DNA of 16,182 bases from Phycisphaerales bacterium UBA2266 (GTDB lineage Bacteria > Planctomycetota > Phycisphaerae > Sedimentisphaerales > Anaerobacaceae). The notes under the pieces are model-generated. The model made no database searches. It was not told where the DNA came from and saw nothing but the letters and a program-made list of their open reading frames with translations. Both the position numbers and the translations under genes were made by a program. This document shows positions 13,815 to 16,182 of this stretch, piece after piece. Positions within the stretch are counted from its first letter, which is position 1. The number at the start of each line of letters is the position of its first letter. The DNA lies in assembly GCA_002347125.1 (NCBI GenBank), contig DDXG01000347.1, positions 1-16,182 of the forward strand, read 5' to 3'.

Positions 13815-15007
13815 GGCTGCTAACGTATTACTGGACGGAGAACCCCGGCACGGTCATGCAGGCTGTATGCACCTACAGGGCCTTGCGGAAGCAGTTTCCA
13901 GAGGACCACGTGGAACTGGTCAATTATCGGTCGTGGCGGTATTGGTGGAGACCCAATCTCTCTTGCATCACACCCGCCCAGTGGGGCCGCGATACGGTCC
14001 GGATGCTCAAGTACAGAAAGGCCCGCAAGACCCTTCTGCCCTTCGGTCGGCAGTCGCTGGTGACAACGGATTACGAGAGGTCGCAGGCGTTTCTCCGGGA
14101 GCAGGACTATGATGTGCTCGTCGTGGGCAGCGATACGCTGCTGGAGTTACACCGTTTCGGACCGGAAACCGTCACGGCATTCTGGCTCGCACCCGACATC
14201 AGGGCTCGTAAGGTCATGTGCGCCGCCTCGGCCCGGTCCACATCGCTTGGTGACCTCTCCGAGTTTCAGCGCAAGACGCTCGAAGCCAGTGTACAGGGTT
14301 TCGACCTGCTGGGTGTGCGGGATCCGGCGACGTATGAACTGATCCGCGGCCTCGGAGGACCGCCCGATAAAATCGAGATGGTTCCTGATCCCACGTTCAC
14401 TTACGACATTGACTACGGACCGGCGAAGGCCTATCTGCGAAAGAAGCATCTTTCGTTCGAGCGGCCCACGGTGATTCTGCATATGACACGGCAGTTTACG
14501 TGGGCGGCCGATCTTGCCGATGCATACAGGGCGCGCGGTTATCAAGTCGTTTCGTTGAGACCGGCCAGGTACGCGGATTACATCTGCAACGACGTCTCGC
14601 CGCTGGAGTGGGCTGGCTTGTTCCGCGACGCGAAGCTCGTGATTACGCACCGGTTCCACGATACGCTGTTCTGCCTGAAGAACCTGACGCCGCTGCTGAC
14701 AGTGCTGCCGCGTGCGTCTTACGAGACGGCAGGCGGTCACTCCAAGTACGATGGATTACTCAAGATGTTCGGCATGTCCGAGACGCATCTGATTCGTGAC
14801 CACAGCGGCGCGACCGTGAAGCAGATACTGGATGCCGGGGAACGCTCGATGGAGACCCACAATCCGCAGGTGATCCGGCGAGGACTGTCCCAGTATCAGG
14901 ACCAATACGAGGGGTTCCTCCACAAGGTGGCGGCTCTGCCGACACGGGAGCCGGTCAAGGCCGCGGGCATGCAACCGATTCGAACGGAGACCGGGACTCA
15001 TGGGTAG
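13802..15007 (+). CDS. Polysaccharide pyruvyl transferase family protein
   Basis: A 401-residue member of the PS_pyruv_trans family, which adds pyruvate ketals to EPS sugars from phosphoenolpyruvate (established for CsaB, WcaK and Pvg1-type relatives). Family features are an N-terminal nucleotide-fold strand with RIGLLTYYWTENPGTVMQA, DVLVVGSDTLLEL in the middle, GVRDPATYELIRGLGG, MVPDPTFTYDID, and the GT-B-like C-terminal half with AKLVITHRFHDTLFCLKNLTPLLTVLP. ATG 13802 is chosen for its well-spaced AAGGGG; GTG 13793 would add three residues. The gene overlaps the FrhB-like gene by 13 nt and the following membrane-protein gene by 8 nt, so translation is probably coupled. Some family members paired with FrhB-like proteins may not be pyruvyl transferases, so the exact reaction is uncertain. 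Confidence 0.88.
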   Translation: MRRIGLLTYYWTENPGTVMQAVCTYRALRKQFPEDHVELVNYRSWRYWWRPNLSCITPAQWGRDTVRMLKYRKARKTLLPFGRQSLVTTDYERSQAFLREQDYDVLVVGSDTLLELHRFGPETVTAFWLAPDIRARKVMCAASARSTSLGDLSEFQRKTLEASVQGFDLLGVRDPATYELIRGLGGPPDKIEMVPDPTFTYDIDYGPAKAYLRKKHLSFERPTVILHMTRQFTWAADLADAYRARGYQVVSLRPARYADYICNDVSPLEWAGLFRDAKLVITHRFHDTLFCLKNLTPLLTVLPRASYETAGGHSKYDGLLKMFGMSETHLIRDHSGATVKQILDAGERSMETHNPQVIRRGLSQYQDQYEGFLHKVAALPTREPVKAAGMQPIRTETGTHG

Positions 15008-16182
15008 ATCCGCACAGTGGATTCGCAACCCCGCCGCCGATCCGACGACACCGATGCAAGCCATTGCTCGCCAAGTGGCGTCGCCGGTCGGGCTCTACGT
15101 CCTGTGCATCATGGGTCTGCTCAATCCCAGCATCGCCCAAGCCGGGTACTACTTCTTTCCGTCAGGCATCTTCGGCATGAGTCTGATGCAATTGTCTCAG
15201 GGGATATTCTTCCTCGTTGTGCTCGCCACATTGCCGTTCCTATTGCCCTTCTGGCACCGATACGCCGGCCTTTATGCGAGACTCCTGCTGGCTTTTGCCT
15301 TTGTCCTTGGGCTGGTTTACCTCCGAGGGGAAATCGCGGACAGCATCCCGTCGCAGCAGGCTCGCGCCGAACAGATGTACTACTTCAAGGTGATATTCGC
15401 GTTGACCGTATGGGTATATGTGGCATTGGTCGTGCAAAACCCGGCTGATGCGCGCCGATTCCTGTATTGCATCGTCATCGGCAGCAGCCTGTGCGCACTT
15501 GTGGTGCTGTACTTCTATATCACCGGCCGCGGCCAGGTGCGAGCCTACCTCTATGCCGGCGTGGTTGCCACGCGCGGCGCCGAAGGCGTATCCGGCAAAG
15601 CAACGCTCGGCTTTCTGCTTCCCAGCATCTGGGCAACGCTTTACCTCTCAATAAACATGAGGAAACCCTGGCTTCTGCTGCCGGCCCTGCTTCTGCCGGC
15701 GGCGGCATTCGTCATGTACGACCGAACCAGCCAGGTTGCCTTCGTATCGTCCGGCGCTTGGTTGGTCGGCTGGGGCATCTTCGTCACTAAAGATAGACAT
15801 AAGCGCAACAGACTGATGCTTTTCGTCCTTGTTCTGGTTGTGGTCGCCGCCGTCTATTTCAGCAAAGTGGGTATTGAGCAATTGATGCGGCGCTGGACCT
15901 ATGATCTGAGCAGGGGGTCCATCGGGTCGGGTCGATATGCTTTCTGGACCGGCGCATTGGATTGGCTCAAGAACGAGGCCGACTGGGCGGATTTCCTGTT
16001 CGGTATGGGGTATGGCCAAATGGTGGAGCGGATGGCTTCGGTCGCAGGCATATGGGTCCATACCCATAGCGATGTGTTCGACTTGCTGTTGATCGCGGGC
16101 GTCGTGGGGTTGTTGTTGCTGGCACTTTTGTATTACACCCTGGCGAAGATCGCACTGTTACAAGACAAAACTACTTCTGAAT
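15000..16182 (+). CDS. Second O-antigen polymerase/ligase-family (Wzy-like) membrane protein, 3' end cut by window
   Basis: The frame is open from ATG 15000 to the window end (394 codons seen). The protein is strongly hydrophobic, with about ten predicted membrane helices. After a central run of helices comes a soluble loop with SIGSGRYAFWTGALDWLKN and FGMGYGQMVERMASVAGIWVHTHSDVFDLLLIAGVVGLLLLALLYY. The HTHSD-x-x-x-L-L-L-x-x-G pattern is the usual Wzy/WaaL signature near the last helices, so only a short C-terminal part is missing. The start overlaps the pyruvyl transferase stop by 8 nt. In the overlapping run with the flippase, this is the better candidate for the dedicated Wzy repeat-unit polymerase, leaving the TPR-bearing protein at 6592 as ligase or alternative polymerase; this division is inference. 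Confidence 0.85.
   Translation, partial: MGRSAQWIRNPAADPTTPMQAIARQVASPVGLYVLCIMGLLNPSIAQAGYYFFPSGIFGMSLMQLSQGIFFLVVLATLPFLLPFWHRYAGLYARLLLAFAFVLGLVYLRGEIADSIPSQQARAEQMYYFKVIFALTVWVYVALVVQNPADARRFLYCIVIGSSLCALVVLYFYITGRGQVRAYLYAGVVATRGAEGVSGKATLGFLLPSIWATLYLSINMRKPWLLLPALLLPAAAFVMYDRTSQVAFVSSGAWLVGWGIFVTKDRHKRNRLMLFVLVLVVVAAVYFSKVGIEQLMRRWTYDLSRGSIGSGRYAFWTGALDWLKNEADWADFLFGMGYGQMVERMASVAGIWVHTHSDVFDLLLIAGVVGLLLLALLYYTLAKIALLQDKTTSE

Overview
This window looks like part of an exopolysaccharide (EPS) / capsule locus from a planctomycete, most likely of the class Phycisphaerae. That placement is inference. It rests on the high G+C content, the PEP-CTERM-type tail (…GIGGLLLRRKQR) at the left edge, a secreted protein with a C-terminal dockerin, frequent GTG starts with patchy Shine-Dalgarno sites, and a Wza/Wzc-type export set. 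No tRNA, rRNA, transposase or CRISPR array was seen. All convincing genes are on the + strand.

Layout: (1) 1-1761, surface or secreted proteins. This part holds the last 14 codons of a PEP-CTERM protein, a strong hairpin that probably ends its transcript, a dockerin-bearing exported protein, and a tiny exported protein with a repeated PFRP tail. (2) 1984-9114, the EPS export and polymerisation core. It encodes an outer-membrane SLBB/Wza-like export lipoprotein, a Wzz-BY-kinase fusion (Wzc-like) with a tyrosine-rich tail, a CpsB/YwqE-type PHP phosphatase expected to act on that kinase, and an O-antigen ligase/polymerase-family membrane protein fused to TPRs. (3) 9312-10799, a WecA/MraY-family lipid-carrier sugar-1-phosphate transferase with an unusual C-terminal cytoplasmic extension. 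(4) 11096-16182, a tightly overlapping run: Wzx-like flippase, FrhB-like two-[4Fe-4S] protein, polysaccharide pyruvyl transferase-family protein, and a second Wzy/ligase-family membrane protein cut by the window end.

Together these genes describe most of a Wzy-dependent pathway. The WecA-like enzyme would load the first sugar on undecaprenyl phosphate, the flippase would move the lipid-linked unit outward, a Wzy-family protein would polymerise it, the Wzc-like kinase and PHP phosphatase would set chain length and cycling, and the Wza-like protein would export it. No ordinary glycosyltransferase for building the repeat unit is in the window; such genes presumably lie downstream.

The most unusual signal is non-coding. 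The WecA-like gene is bracketed by two inverted copies of a degenerate repeat with a 7-nt period. The left copy has a strictly phased run of twelve 7-mers all ending in CGT (9115-9198) joined to five GTCTTGG-like 7-mers (9201-9235). The right copy (10781-10871) is the mirror image, is interrupted by an 18-bp perfect palindrome, and overlaps the 3' end of the gene, supplying its last codons and stop.
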